DNA of 64,000 nt from Bacillota bacterium (GCA_023458375.1 JAEWZT010000007.1:62001-126000), one strand, 5' to 3'; shown: positions 57,040 to 64,000, counted from the stretch's first letter. Notes: generated by a model from the letters alone, not told the origin. Made by a program: numbers and translations.

Positions 57040-58305
57040 TTAAGATACGCCGTTTTTGTATTTATTTAAAAATATTTCAAATCCCTCACCTATTAAGGGT
57101 TTAGTAAAGTAGTATCCCTCAATGAAATCCACGCCCAAATCCTTTGAAAGGTCAAGTGCTTTTTTATTTTCCACGCCTTTTGCAAGCACATGGCAGCCGA
57201 TATTTTTTGATATCTTGATAAACTCGCGAAAAAAGCTCATTCTTCGCGATTCGCTTAATTCCGTAGCGAATAAGCCCCCTATTTTAACGGTGTCAAAGTC
57301 CAATTCGGCAAGCAGTGAAATGTCAAGGTAGCCAGAAGTATCGTATGCTACGTTAAAGCCCGCATTTTTGAGGTTTTGAGCCGCAGACAAAACGCCCTGC
57401 ATATTCTTGCTTTCAAAGTCTAGGTCAAACTCTATTTCCTGCGGCGAAATACCCCAGGAGGTTAGTTGGCCAACAAGCGTTTTTACGTCAAGCTCAATAA
57501 GGGTTTTTTTGCTTAAATTGATTGCCACCTTAAAACCTTTTTCCACAAACCCTTTGCTTTTCCAGCTTTTAAGCGCAGTGAAAGATTTCTGCATAACGCG
57601 CTTGTCAATTTTTTCAAAGAGGTTTTTTTCATTGGCAATGTCTTTGAACTTCGCCGCCTCAATAACCCTGTATTTGTCCTTATTCCACCTTACCAAACTT
57701 TCGCAGCCCGTAATTTTTAACGTCTGCGGGTGAAAAAAGGGCATAAAGAAAGGGGTGAACTCGTCAAGCTTAAAACCTTTTTCCATTTCTTTATTAAAGT
57801 CGTCAAGGTCCTTTTTAATTAACCTCAATTTGTCGTCGGCAACGGTAATTTCCTCCCCGCGCTCCTTGCCTTTAAGCATTGCAAAATGCGCAAGTGAAAT
57901 AATAACCGACAAATCCCTTTCGCCAAAAATTCCCCCCGACGACGCCGCACCCACCGTCAAAGCCGCTGTATAATACTGCCCTCCTTTGCCTGCGGAAAAC
58001 TTTTGGCTGGAAATCTTTTGAATTACCTTGCGGCAAAGCTCGTGCTGCTCCTCTTGTCTTTCTTCTTCGCTTTGGCGTATAAACTCCTGCGCCACGACAA
58101 TTTGGTCTGAGCCGTATAGAAAAATCTGCTCGCCGGAAAAAACCTCCAAAAGTCTATGGTAGATTTTTTCAAAAAGTCTGCCGCTTAAAGTAATATCGTA
58201 AAAGCGGCTGTATGTATGAAGGTTTGTGACCTCAATAAAAAGCACGAAATAGTCGCCGCTAGTCAGGCTTTGAAACCTTTTAATACTTTTTTCTGTCAGA
58301 ACTAT
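57040..58305 (-). CDS. GGDEF-EAL protein with both catalytic sites lost
   Basis: About 421 residues from a probable ATA start at 58305 (AAGGAGG eight bases upstream); the next usable codon, GTG 58245, would cut off GGDEF-like sequence (LTEKSIKRFQSLTSGDYFVL). Residues 1-165 form a degenerate GGDEF domain without a GGDEF motif; 175-421 form an EAL domain. EAL is ESL (CESLVRWNKDKY), the DDFGTG loop is YDTSGY, the KID loop is VKIGG, and AEGVE is AKGVE, so nearly every metal and glutamate ligand is missing. It cannot be a normal phosphodiesterase; it may bind c-di-GMP or a partner. Last gene after three MreB paralogues in the riboswitch operon. Confidence 0.88.
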   Translation of the reverse strand: MVLTEKSIKRFQSLTSGDYFVLFIEVTNLHTYSRFYDITLSGRLFEKIYHRLLEVFSGEQIFLYGSDQIVVAQEFIRQSEEERQEEQHELCRKVIQKISSQKFSAGKGGQYYTAALTVGAASSGGIFGERDLSVIISLAHFAMLKGKERGEEITVADDKLRLIKKDLDDFNKEMEKGFKLDEFTPFFMPFFHPQTLKITGCESLVRWNKDKYRVIEAAKFKDIANEKNLFEKIDKRVMQKSFTALKSWKSKGFVEKGFKVAINLSKKTLIELDVKTLVGQLTSWGISPQEIEFDLDFESKNMQGVLSAAQNLKNAGFNVAYDTSGYLDISLLAELDFDTVKIGGLFATELSESRRMSFFREFIKISKNIGCHVLAKGVENKKALDLSKDLGVDFIEGYYFTKPLIGEGFEIFLNKYKNGVS

Positions 58306-58417
58306 TTTAAACGCCTCCTTTTAATTTGATGCCCTCCCCTTTGAGGAGGACTTTCCCGCAAGACTCTTTAATGCCCTGCGGGAAACGTCTTAAAAGAATC
58401 TTTTCTTCTTTTTTCCT
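58306..58417 (-). other. Structured intergenic RNA between third mreB and EAL gene
   Basis: On the minus strand TTTCCCGCA and TGCGGGAAA form a 9-bp stem, then GTCCTCCTC and GGGGAGGGC form a second. Each stem is flanked by the repeat AGGGCATYAAA. CCTCC of the second stem could alternatively pair with the AAGGAGG ribosome site of the EAL gene, so translation may be switched. No known riboswitch class recognised. Confidence 0.45.
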
Positions 58418-59452
58418 TTATTCTACGGGCTTTACATAATAGTTGCCGCGGTTTCTAAGCAAAATCTTAGTGCCCTCAACTATCGCCGTAAGAGGATTGG
58501 GAGACAAAACGATGTCTAAGCCTATTTCTTTGTGGAAAAACTCGTCAACGCCGTCAATTAACGCGCAGCCGCCGTTTATTAAAATGCCTTGCTCAATTAT
58601 GTCGGAGGACAGTTCGGCGGGCGTTTCTTGCAGCGCCTTTAATACCGTATTGGTAATCATTTGAAAAGCGGGTATGATTATGTCGCGTATTTCCGATTGC
58701 TTTAAAGTAATTTGACGGGGCAAGCCGCTTAACAAATCTCTGCCGTTGGCAAAGGTAGTTTTTTCTTCCGCAAGATTTGCTCTTAATGTGCCGATTTCTT
58801 CCTTAATGCGCTTTGCCGTCGTTCTGCCTATAAGCAAACCATGGTGATACTGCACATAGTTGATAATTTCATTGTCCAAGTATGTGCCCGCAACGCGCAC
58901 CGATTCGCTTACCACAATATCGCCAAGCGACAAAACGCCTATGTCGGTTGTGCCGCCGCCAATATCAATTACCATAGCGCCTTTTGAGCTGTAAATATCC
59001 AGCCCCGCGCCGATGCCGCCTGCCTTGATTTCTTCTTCTATAAAGACGTCGGGAACGCCTAGTTTCCGCGCAAGTTCCGTCATGGAATCCCTTTCTATTT
59101 GCGTAACCACACTGGGGCAGCAAATCAAGCAGGTGGCGGTCTTTAAGTTAATGTCGGTATTTTCAGCCTTTTTAAGGGCAATTTCTATAAGCATTTTAGC
59201 CGCGTCCATGTCGGAAATGACGCCTTGCCAAAGAGGGCTTACAATTTTTATGCCGCGGTGGTTTCTGCCAAGCATCTTTGCCGCCGAATGCCCTACGGCA
59301 ATAACCTCGTTGGTATAGTAATCGGTGGCTATTATGGAGGGCTCGTTAAAAATAATGCCTTCGCCTTCCACATAAACCAAAAGATTCGCCGTCCCTAAGT
59401 CTATACCTATCTTAACGCCCTTTTTACTTGAATTGTTATTTGTGTTCACCAT
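58418..59452 (-). CDS. MreB paralogue 3 of the tandem set
   Basis: A 344-residue actin-fold protein: GIDLGTANLLVYVEGEGI, VIDIGGGTTDIGVLSLGDIV (phosphate loops), ISDMDAAKMLIEIALKKAE and LINGGCALIDGVDEFFHKEI (adenosine motif with an altered GCALID). The N-terminal Asn/Ser/Lys leader (NTNNNSSKKGVKIG) may replace the usual membrane helix. Ten bases after the second paralogue. Forms filaments at the membrane in the family. Confidence 0.92.
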   Translation of the reverse strand: MVNTNNNSSKKGVKIGIDLGTANLLVYVEGEGIIFNEPSIIATDYYTNEVIAVGHSAAKMLGRNHRGIKIVSPLWQGVISDMDAAKMLIEIALKKAENTDINLKTATCLICCPSVVTQIERDSMTELARKLGVPDVFIEEEIKAGGIGAGLDIYSSKGAMVIDIGGGTTDIGVLSLGDIVVSESVRVAGTYLDNEIINYVQYHHGLLIGRTTAKRIKEEIGTLRANLAEEKTTFANGRDLLSGLPRQITLKQSEIRDIIIPAFQMITNTVLKALQETPAELSSDIIEQGILINGGCALIDGVDEFFHKEIGLDIVLSPNPLTAIVEGTKILLRNRGNYYVKPVE

Positions 59453-59461
59453 AATTTCCTC

Positions 59462-60475
59462 CTATAATTGCAACGGGTTTACCAAATAGTCGCCGCGGTT
59501 TTTGAGAAGATACTTAGCGCCTTCGGCAACGCAGGTAAGCGGGTTGTTGGCTACCCTTACCGGAACTTTGATGCGCTTGGAAATAAATTCTTCCACGCCT
59601 TTTATGAGTGAACCGCCCCCCGTCAAGAGAATTCCGTTTTGATAAATATCGGCGGATAACTCGGGCGGGGTATCCTTTAAGACTGCCGCGATAAGCTTGA
59701 CAACTTCCTCAAAGGTGGGGATAAGTATTTCGCGCACGTCCTCGCTGCTTATCTCAACGTATTTGGGAATGCCGCGCACTATATCGCGCCCCGCGTAACG
59801 GTTGACTACAAGGGTAGTATTTTCTCTTAAATCTGCAAGGTCGCGCTTGCATTGTTCGCTTGTCAGTTCGCCGATTTCAATCTTTTGGTTTTGTTTTATA
59901 AGTTTAGCGATTTCGCCGTCAACGTAGTTGCCCGCCATGCGGACTGTCCTTGAAAGAACAATGTCGCCGAAGGAAAGCACGCCTACGTCGGTGGTGCCGC
60001 CGCCGATATCCACAATCATAGAGCCTTTTGACTTAAAGATGTCAACGCCCGCGCCAAGCGCGCCCGCCTTAACTTCCTCTTCAATAAACATATCTTTCAT
60101 GCCCATTTTTTTGGCAAGCTCTATCATTATGTCTCTTTCAATTTTTGTAACTTCCGAGGGGCAGCACATAACTGTGGACGAATAAGACATTTCCTTTTCG
60201 GTAATGTTTTCAACTTTTTTCAGCACATATGTAAGCAGCTCTTTCGCGGCGTGCATATCGCTTATCACCCCGTTTTTTAAGGGTTTGATTACCGATATTT
60301 TGTCGTGAACTTTGCCTATCATCTTGTGCGCGTCGCTCCCAACGGCTACAATTTTTCCGCTTTCGTGGTCAAAAGCAATTACCGAAGGTTCGTTATATAT
60401 AATTCCTCTTTTTTCAAGGTACACAAGAAGGTTAGTTGTGCCTAAATCTATACCTAAACCCATTCTTTCTGCCAT
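59462..60475 (-). CDS. MreB paralogue 2 of the tandem set
   Basis: A 337-residue actin-fold protein: GLGIDLGTTNLLVYLEKRGI, SMIVDIGGGTTDVGVLSFGD, SKRIKVPVRVANNPLTCVAEG and LLTGGGSLIKGVEEFIS. Closest of the three to ordinary Mbl/MreB. The same genes carry no mreC, mreD, rodA or pbp2 neighbours. Spacing of 9-12 bp to the adjacent paralogues. Confidence 0.93.
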   Translation of the reverse strand: MAERMGLGIDLGTTNLLVYLEKRGIIYNEPSVIAFDHESGKIVAVGSDAHKMIGKVHDKISVIKPLKNGVISDMHAAKELLTYVLKKVENITEKEMSYSSTVMCCPSEVTKIERDIMIELAKKMGMKDMFIEEEVKAGALGAGVDIFKSKGSMIVDIGGGTTDVGVLSFGDIVLSRTVRMAGNYVDGEIAKLIKQNQKIEIGELTSEQCKRDLADLRENTTLVVNRYAGRDIVRGIPKYVEISSEDVREILIPTFEEVVKLIAAVLKDTPPELSADIYQNGILLTGGGSLIKGVEEFISKRIKVPVRVANNPLTCVAEGAKYLLKNRGDYLVNPLQL

Positions 60476-60487
60476 ATCTCATTCCTC

Positions 60488-61519
60488 CTAATAATCACCG
60501 TAGTAATGCGGATTATCAAGCTTCAATAATTTCTTAGTTCCGTTGATAACCGTATTTTCGGGAGCGCTGGAAATCTTTACCTTCACGCGCGAGATATCTT
60601 CAAAATACTGTTGAATACCTTTTATTTGGGAGCCTCCGCCTGTCAAAAGTATGCCGTTGCTCACTAAGTCTCCCGACAGTTCGGGGGGCGTAATTTCCAA
60701 AGTTGCAATTAAAGTTGATTTGATGGACTCAAAGCAGTCAAGAAGAATATTTCTAATTTCTTCGGCATGTATTACAGACATTTTGGGAAGCCCTGTCATA
60801 AGGTCGCGTCCCATTGCTTCCGCCGTTAAGGGCGCACCCTCGTCGTCGCAGGGCAAATCTCCCGTAAGAGACGCTAAACGGATTTTGATTCTTTCCGCCG
60901 TTTGCGGACCGATTTCTAAATTGTGTTTTTCTTTTGCGTAGTGAATGATTTGCTTGTCAAAAAAATCACCCGCAATTTTTGTGGATTTTGAAAGGACTAC
61001 GTCGCCCAAAGCCAAAACCCCGAAATCTGTGGTGCCGCCGCCGATGTCAACTACCATGTGCCCGTAAGGCTCGTAAATATTAAGCCCCCCGCCGATAGCC
61101 GCGGCCTTGATTTCCTCTTCAACATAAGTCTTTTTAACGCCAAGCTCGTTGCCCAGTTTGATGATGGCTTCTCTTTCTGTGTCGGTAATTTCCGAAGGCA
61201 TGCACATTAAAAGTTTATTGATGTTTTTAACGCCCGATGTGAACAGCTTTTCAAATGTGAATACCAAGATTTCACGAATCATCTGTATGTCGGAAATAAC
61301 TCCGCCGCTTAAAGGCCTTATTACCTCCACCTTGCTGTGCGTTTTTCCTACCAAGTCGGCAGCCGCAGTGCCAACCGACACCACCTTGCCCGTAGCTTTG
61401 TCGATAGCTATTATCGAAGGTTCATCAAAAACCGTCCCCCTGCCTTCAACGTATATAAGCAGGTTGGAAGTTCCTAAATCAACACTGACATTGATTTTAC
61501 CTTGTTCCTTTTCAGCCAT
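60488..61519 (-). CDS. MreB paralogue 1 of the tandem set
   Basis: A 343-residue actin-fold protein: SVDLGTSNLLIYVEGRGTV, HMVVDIGGGTTDFGVLALGD, MSVIHAEEIRNILLDCFESI and LLTGGGSQIKGIQQYFEDIS. First gene after the riboswitch and terminator. It has an insert near GDLPCDDEGAPLTAEAM that the other two lack. ATG 61519 behind AAAGGAGGTATTTATGG-type spacing (GGAGGTATTT). Confidence 0.92.
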   Translation of the reverse strand: MAEKEQGKINVSVDLGTSNLLIYVEGRGTVFDEPSIIAIDKATGKVVSVGTAAADLVGKTHSKVEVIRPLSGGVISDIQMIREILVFTFEKLFTSGVKNINKLLMCMPSEITDTEREAIIKLGNELGVKKTYVEEEIKAAAIGGGLNIYEPYGHMVVDIGGGTTDFGVLALGDVVLSKSTKIAGDFFDKQIIHYAKEKHNLEIGPQTAERIKIRLASLTGDLPCDDEGAPLTAEAMGRDLMTGLPKMSVIHAEEIRNILLDCFESIKSTLIATLEITPPELSGDLVSNGILLTGGGSQIKGIQQYFEDISRVKVKISSAPENTVINGTKKLLKLDNPHYYGDY

Positions 61520-61571
61520 AAATACCTCCTTTGTTTTTTTGGCGCTTGTTAAGTTTTTTTGCTTTACTGTT

Positions 61572-61622
61572 TAAAAAAATATAAAAAAGCAACGGCGTCC
61601 TTTTTGGCAAAAGAACGCCGTT
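61572..61622 (-). terminator. Intrinsic terminator in the riboswitch expression platform
   Basis: On the minus strand AACGGCGTTCTTTT pairs with AAAAGGACGCCGTT across GCCA (14-bp stem, one mismatch), followed by GCTTTTTTATATTTTTTT. It is 116 nt downstream of the aptamer and before the first mreB start, the normal place for transcriptional control. Confidence 0.8.
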
Positions 61623-61737
61623 ACAATAATTGTTAGTATCGCGATAAGAGTTGCCTATTTTTTTTTGAAAAACCGCGCAATGGAAAAAAAATACCAAAAC
61701 GAAGTCCGACAAAAAGCGGCAATCGGATAATAAAAAT

Positions 61738-61818
61738 ATTGCAACCCAGCCGGCGTGGATTTTACAATCCGTAGCCCCGTTGGCTTTGCGTCCCCGCGTT
61801 TCCGCGAGTTTACCTTTT
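61738..61818 (-). ncRNA. Class I cyclic-di-GMP (GEMM) riboswitch aptamer
   Basis: Read on the minus strand the order of conserved parts is GGTAAAC, a stem closed by a GAAA tetraloop (CGCGGAAACGCG), GGGGACGCAAAGCC (the hallmark core), a second stem with a GTAA tetraloop (GGATTGTAAAATCC), and CCGGCTGGGTTGC that closes the base. This is the GEMM-I pattern. It precedes three mreB genes. The 3' strand GGGTTGC can also pair with GCAACTC at 61648-61654, giving an alternative fold before the terminator. Confidence 0.95.
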
Positions 61819-61840
61819 GAATATTTTTCTAATTATTAAG

Positions 61841-61869
61841 ATATTAGCACGCGGGCAGGCGCTTGTCAA
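61841..61869 (-). promoter_or_regulatory. Near-consensus promoter of the riboswitch-mreB operon
   Basis: On the minus strand TTGACA (61864-61869), a 17-bp spacer and TAATAT (61841-61846). The predicted start about 61834 is 15-20 bases upstream of the aptamer. Confidence 0.75.
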
Positions 61870-62247
61870 TAGGCAATATTAAACTTTTCGCTATTTTTTT
61901 CATTTTTTTGATATTTTTTTACATAAGGATTTGTTGCAGCGTTCTGCACGCAGCTTAGTTAAGCAAATAGATATATCGCAATAAATGCCATCGGAGAAGT
62001 ATTAAACGGCTAAGGTGAATTAAGGTTAAAATAGTATAGAAAGTTTTTTTAATAAACTAAAAGGTTTCAAAAAATATAACGTAAAACAAAGAGTTGGAAA
62101 GAATAAACTGCATAACGGCATACAAATAATGTCAAAAAATATATAAAACTGGTTAAATAAGGCTCAACTGTTAATTCAGGTTTTCAGTTTTGCCGACTAG
62201 TTGAAAAGCTTTTAAAGTTTAGTTATTAGGAAATTATTTATATATAA
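61870..62247. other. Intergenic region between the mreB operon promoter and the tRNA operon
   Basis: A+T-rich; after the promoter it holds no gene or known RNA that I can support, only the end of the tRNA operon at its right side. Confidence 0.4.
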
Positions 62248-62281
62248 CAAAAAACCGCAATAATTTTATTGCGGTTTTTTG
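62248..62281 (-). terminator. Intrinsic terminator of the tRNA operon
   Basis: CAAAAAACCGCAATA (62248-62262) pairs with TATTGCGGTTTTTTG (62267-62281), a 15-bp stem. T-rich on both sides; lies just past the last tRNA of the leftward cluster. Confidence 0.75.
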
Positions 62282-62286
62282 TGAGA

Positions 62287-62369
62287 TGGTGCGGATGAAG
62301 GGACTTGAACCCCCACGGTATTACCACTAGCTCCTAAGGCTAGCGCGTCTGCCATTCCGCCACATCCGC
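62287..62369 (-). tRNA. tRNA-Leu(TAG)
   Basis: 83-nt class II tRNA with encoded CCA. Acceptor GCGGATG pairs with CATCCGC, anticodon stem CTAGC/GCTAG surrounds CTTAGGA, giving anticodon TAG. Long variable arm (GTGGTAATACCGTG). Last gene of the leftward tRNA cluster. Confidence 0.95.
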
Positions 62370-62374
62370 TTATT

Positions 62375-62450
62375 TGGTACACCTTCAGGGACTCGAACCC
62401 TGGACACCCTGATTAAGAGTCAGGTGCTCTACCAGCTGAGCTAAAGGTGC
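62375..62450 (-). tRNA. tRNA-Lys(CTT)
   Basis: 76-nt tRNA with encoded CCA. Anticodon stem CCTGA/TCAGG around CTCTTAA (anticodon CTT). D-loop AGCTCAGCTGGTAGAGC and T-loop GGTTCGAGTCC are canonical. Confidence 0.96.
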
Positions 62451-62473
62451 GTGGTCTAAGCAAAAACCCTTTT

Positions 62474-62550
62474 TGGTGACCCATCCGCGACTCGAACGCG
62501 GGACACCGTGATTAAAAGTCACGTGCTCTACCAACTGAGCTAATGGGTCA
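62474..62550 (-). tRNA. tRNA-Lys(TTT)
   Basis: 77-nt tRNA with encoded CCA. Anticodon stem CGTGA/TCACG around CTTTTAA (anticodon TTT). Second Lys isoacceptor of the cluster. Confidence 0.96.
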
Positions 62551-62571
62551 AAGTATTTGGGGTTTTTGCTT

Positions 62572-62646
62572 TGGCAGGGGTGGCAGGATTTGAACCTACG
62601 AGTGTCAGAGTCAAAGTCTGATGCCTTACCGCTTGGCTACACCCCT
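62572..62646 (-). tRNA. tRNA-Gln(TTG)
   Basis: 75-nt tRNA with encoded CCA. Acceptor AGGGGTG/CACCCCT, anticodon stem TCAGA/TCTGA around CTTTGAC (anticodon TTG). Confidence 0.95.
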
Positions 62647-62688
62647 AAATCTAATATAAGGCTTGATCTAGCTTTACCTTTTTTGTTG

Positions 62689-62765
62689 TGGGGTGGGCGA
62701 TGGGGCTTGAACCCACGACATCCAGAGTCACAGTCTGGCGCTCTGCCAACTGAGCTACGCCCACC
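62689..62765 (-). tRNA. tRNA-His(GTG)
   Basis: 77-nt tRNA with encoded CCA and an encoded G at position -1 opposite C73, as required for HisRS. Anticodon stem CCAGA/TCTGG around CTGTGAC (anticodon GTG). Confidence 0.95.
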
Positions 62766-62770
62766 ACGCT

Positions 62771-62847
62771 TGGCGTGCCTGAAGGGATTCGAACCCCCGA
62801 CAACCGGCTTAGAAGGCCGATGCTCTATCCTGCTGAGCTACAGGCAC
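62771..62847 (-). tRNA. tRNA-Arg(TCT)
   Basis: 77-nt tRNA with encoded CCA. Anticodon stem TCGGC/GCCGG (one G-T pair) around CTTCTAA (anticodon TCT). Confidence 0.94.
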
Positions 62848-62965
62848 ATTTTTCAAACGCTTAAACGGAAAGTGTGGTATGCCTTGCTGTTAAAGTTCGG
62901 TTTCCGTTTTTACGGTTTTTCTTGTAAACCGCCGCGTAAAACGCGCCTTTTTTACGCCTATTATT

Positions 62966-63039
62966 TGGAGCAGGTGATGGGAATCGGACCCACAACTACA
63001 GCTTGGAAGGCTGTCGTATTGCCACTATACTACACCTGC
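62966..63039 (-). tRNA. tRNA-Gly(TCC)
   Basis: 74-nt tRNA with encoded CCA. Acceptor GCAGGTG/CACCTGC, anticodon stem ACAGC/GCTGT around CTTCCAA (anticodon TCC). First gene of the tRNA operon, about 10 bp downstream of the predicted transcription start. Confidence 0.95.
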
Positions 63040-63055
63040 GAAACAATGCTAAATG

Positions 63056-63084
63056 ATTTTAACACTTACACACTTCTTTGTCAA
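63056..63084 (-). promoter_or_regulatory. Promoter of the seven-tRNA operon
   Basis: On the minus strand TTGACA (63079-63084), a 17-bp spacer and TAAAAT (63056-63061), just upstream of tRNA-Gly. Confidence 0.8.
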
Positions 63085-63345
63085 GGAAATGAGGGTAAAT
63101 TAGAAGGCGGAAATTAAGCGTAAAACCGCTTTCGCAACCCGTTTTGCAGTTATTAAAAACGTTATCATAAATGCCTGCATTGTTTTCCGACGGCTATTAA
63201 ACACAATGTAAAGCGCTGTTCTAGGGCTGTTTTTAGTATTTTGCCCGCGCGTTTTATTATACGGCTTTTTTGTCCTTTTTGAAAAATGGATTGAAAGGGT
63301 TTGATAAAGTTTTGAAAAAAGTAGGCAACAAAAGAGGTAATATTA
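63085..63345. other. Divergent intergenic region between tRNA operons
   Basis: Separates the leftward tRNA operon and tRNA-Ala. Besides the two promoters it shows no gene or recognised RNA. Confidence 0.4.
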
Positions 63346-63374
63346 TTGACAAAAAATGTCGTTGCCTTTATAAT
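63346..63374 (+). promoter_or_regulatory. Consensus promoter for tRNA-Ala
   Basis: TTGACA (63346-63351), a 17-bp spacer, TATAAT (63369-63374): perfect consensus. The tRNA begins about 100 nt downstream, so the transcript has an unusual 5' leader with small stems. Confidence 0.82.
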
Positions 63375-63482
63375 AAGTTTCGCTGGTTTACAGCTTTTAG
63401 CAAGTAAAGCGGATTATCGCTTTTAAGCCCTTAAAAAGGCTTTTGCGGCTTGTTAAGCCTTGTTTATAATTTAATTAACCTT

Positions 63483-63558
63483 GGGGGTATAGCTCAGTTG
63501 GTAGAGCGCTTGAATGGCATTCAAGAGGCCAGCGGTTCAACTCCGCTTATCTCCACCA
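63483..63558 (+). tRNA. tRNA-Ala(GGC)
   Basis: 76-nt tRNA with encoded CCA. Anticodon stem CTTGA/TCAAG around ATGGCAT (anticodon GGC). Acceptor GGGGGTA/TATCTCC with two G-T pairs, D-loop AGCTCAGTTGGTAGAGC, T-loop GGTTCAACTCC. Confidence 0.94.
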
Positions 63559-63780
63559 CATAGCGGTTTACGCCGCTTTAAAGGGGGAACCAAACGGTTC
63601 CCCCTTAATATTTTTTCTCCCTTTGCTACGTCGCTACGCAACGCATGAGCATGAGGGCGCGCGGCTTGAAACGCTTCTGCGCCGCGCATAATTCACATTT
63701 CACAATTGAAAGAACACACTCTGCAACTAGTCATCGGGGCAAAGTTACCTTTGTTCCGACTATTTTATTGCCTTAAAAGA
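63559..63780. other. Region after tRNA-Ala
   Basis: A small stem AGCGG/CCGCT (63562-63577), the terminator at 63581, then unannotated sequence with no supported gene up to the terminator of the next minus-strand gene. Confidence 0.4.
63581..63616 (+). terminator. Intrinsic terminator of tRNA-Ala
   Basis: AAGGGGGAACC (63581-63591) and GGTTCCCCCTT (63596-63606) pair across AAAC, followed by AATATTTTTT. Perfect 11-bp stem. Confidence 0.88.
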
Positions 63781-63781
63781 A

Positions 63782-63805
63782 AGCCCGCCGCTTGCGCGGC
63801 GGGCT
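63782..63805 (-). terminator. Intrinsic terminator of the gene at the right edge
   Basis: AGCCCGCCGC (63782-63791), loop TTGC, GCGGCGGGCT (63796-63805). On the minus strand it is followed by TTCTTTT, so it serves the partial gene ending at 63887. Confidence 0.8.
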
Positions 63806-63886
63806 ACTTTTAGTCGGTTGAGTTAAGTTTTTACTTTTACTGATTTTTCAATCGTTTGAGTTAAACTTTACTTTGCTTAAAAGATA

Positions 63887-64000
63887 TTAGTCTAAGGTTG
63901 CAATGGCGTCGCAAAGAGCCTTAACAGCCTCAAAGTCATAATCTTCAACTAAAGAAACAGAGGCAAGAGCTTTAACAGCGGCTTTTGCAACCTTTATCTT
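63887..64000 (-). CDS. C-terminal end of a protein of unknown function
   Basis: The last 37 codons of a minus-strand gene, running off the right edge: KIKVAKAAVKALASVSLVED then YDFEAVKALCDAIATLD and TAA. An Ala/Val/Lys-rich helical tail; no family can be named from so little. Confidence 0.6.
   Translation of the reverse strand, partial: KIKVAKAAVKALASVSLVEDYDFEAVKALCDAIATLD

Noticed and set aside
62557..63117. A plus-strand 186-residue frame across the tRNA cluster
   Set aside because: It is the antisense of seven tRNA genes (for example WQDLNLRVSESKSDALP), a well-known false protein type.

Overview
The window reads as a low-to-mid GC, endospore-forming Clostridia-like bacterium (Bacillota). 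The evidence is the yqfC-yqfD-phoH-(pgpH)-ybeY-era-yqzL-recO-(ppdK)-dnaG-sigA-trmK gene order on one strand, a SpoIIID gene, a YhcN/YlaJ-like spore protein, CCA-encoding tRNAs, and strong Gram-positive ribosome binding sites and promoters. I cannot name a genus.

Region 1 (1 to about 14,165) is the right part of an integrated temperate phage or phage-like element; the left end lies outside the window. Reading leftwards it has a terminase small-subunit start, a putative activated late promoter with an ArpU-like regulator, a broken cytosine methyltransferase with an HNH homing endonuclease in front of it, and a replication initiator carrying iterons. The same strand then has a recombination cassette (ERCC4 nuclease, SSB, HNH, PD-(D/E)XK nuclease, ERF annealing protein) and small early genes. 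The rightward lysogeny block has several XRE repressors with shared palindromic operators, an unknown possible moron/defence protein, an ImmA-like protein and a large serine recombinase. The element has cut an ABC-transporter substrate-binding lipoprotein gene, whose ATPase and permease genes survive next door.

Region 2 (14.2-31 kb) holds the ABC transporter, a YkvI-like membrane protein, a repeat protein, asd-dapA-dapB (diaminopimelate/lysine), and the trmK, sigma factor, primase and pyruvate phosphate dikinase block. Region 3 (31-52 kb) holds recO-yqzL-era-ybeY-pgpH-phoH-yqfD-yqfC, a divergent MreB-like gene with maf, a Ppx/GppA phosphatase, two half-size TSUP transporters, a PLC-X lipoprotein, an almost complete shikimate operon (aroC-B-A-E-Q-K), a ComEC-like metallo-hydrolase, a patatin and a TtcA-like tRNA enzyme. 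Region 4 (52-64 kb) holds spoIIID, glgC-glgD, deoC and a spore-coat-like lipoprotein. It then has what I consider the most interesting locus, and ends with a seven-tRNA operon and a tRNA-Ala.

The standout locus is 56.9-61.9 kb on the minus strand: a near-consensus promoter, a clear class I cyclic-di-GMP (GEMM) riboswitch, a strong intrinsic terminator, three tandem MreB paralogues without mreC/mreD, a structured intergenic RNA, and a GGDEF-EAL protein whose catalytic residues have all been replaced. The layout suggests a cytoskeletal system controlled by c-di-GMP at the RNA level and possibly sensed again by a dead EAL domain.
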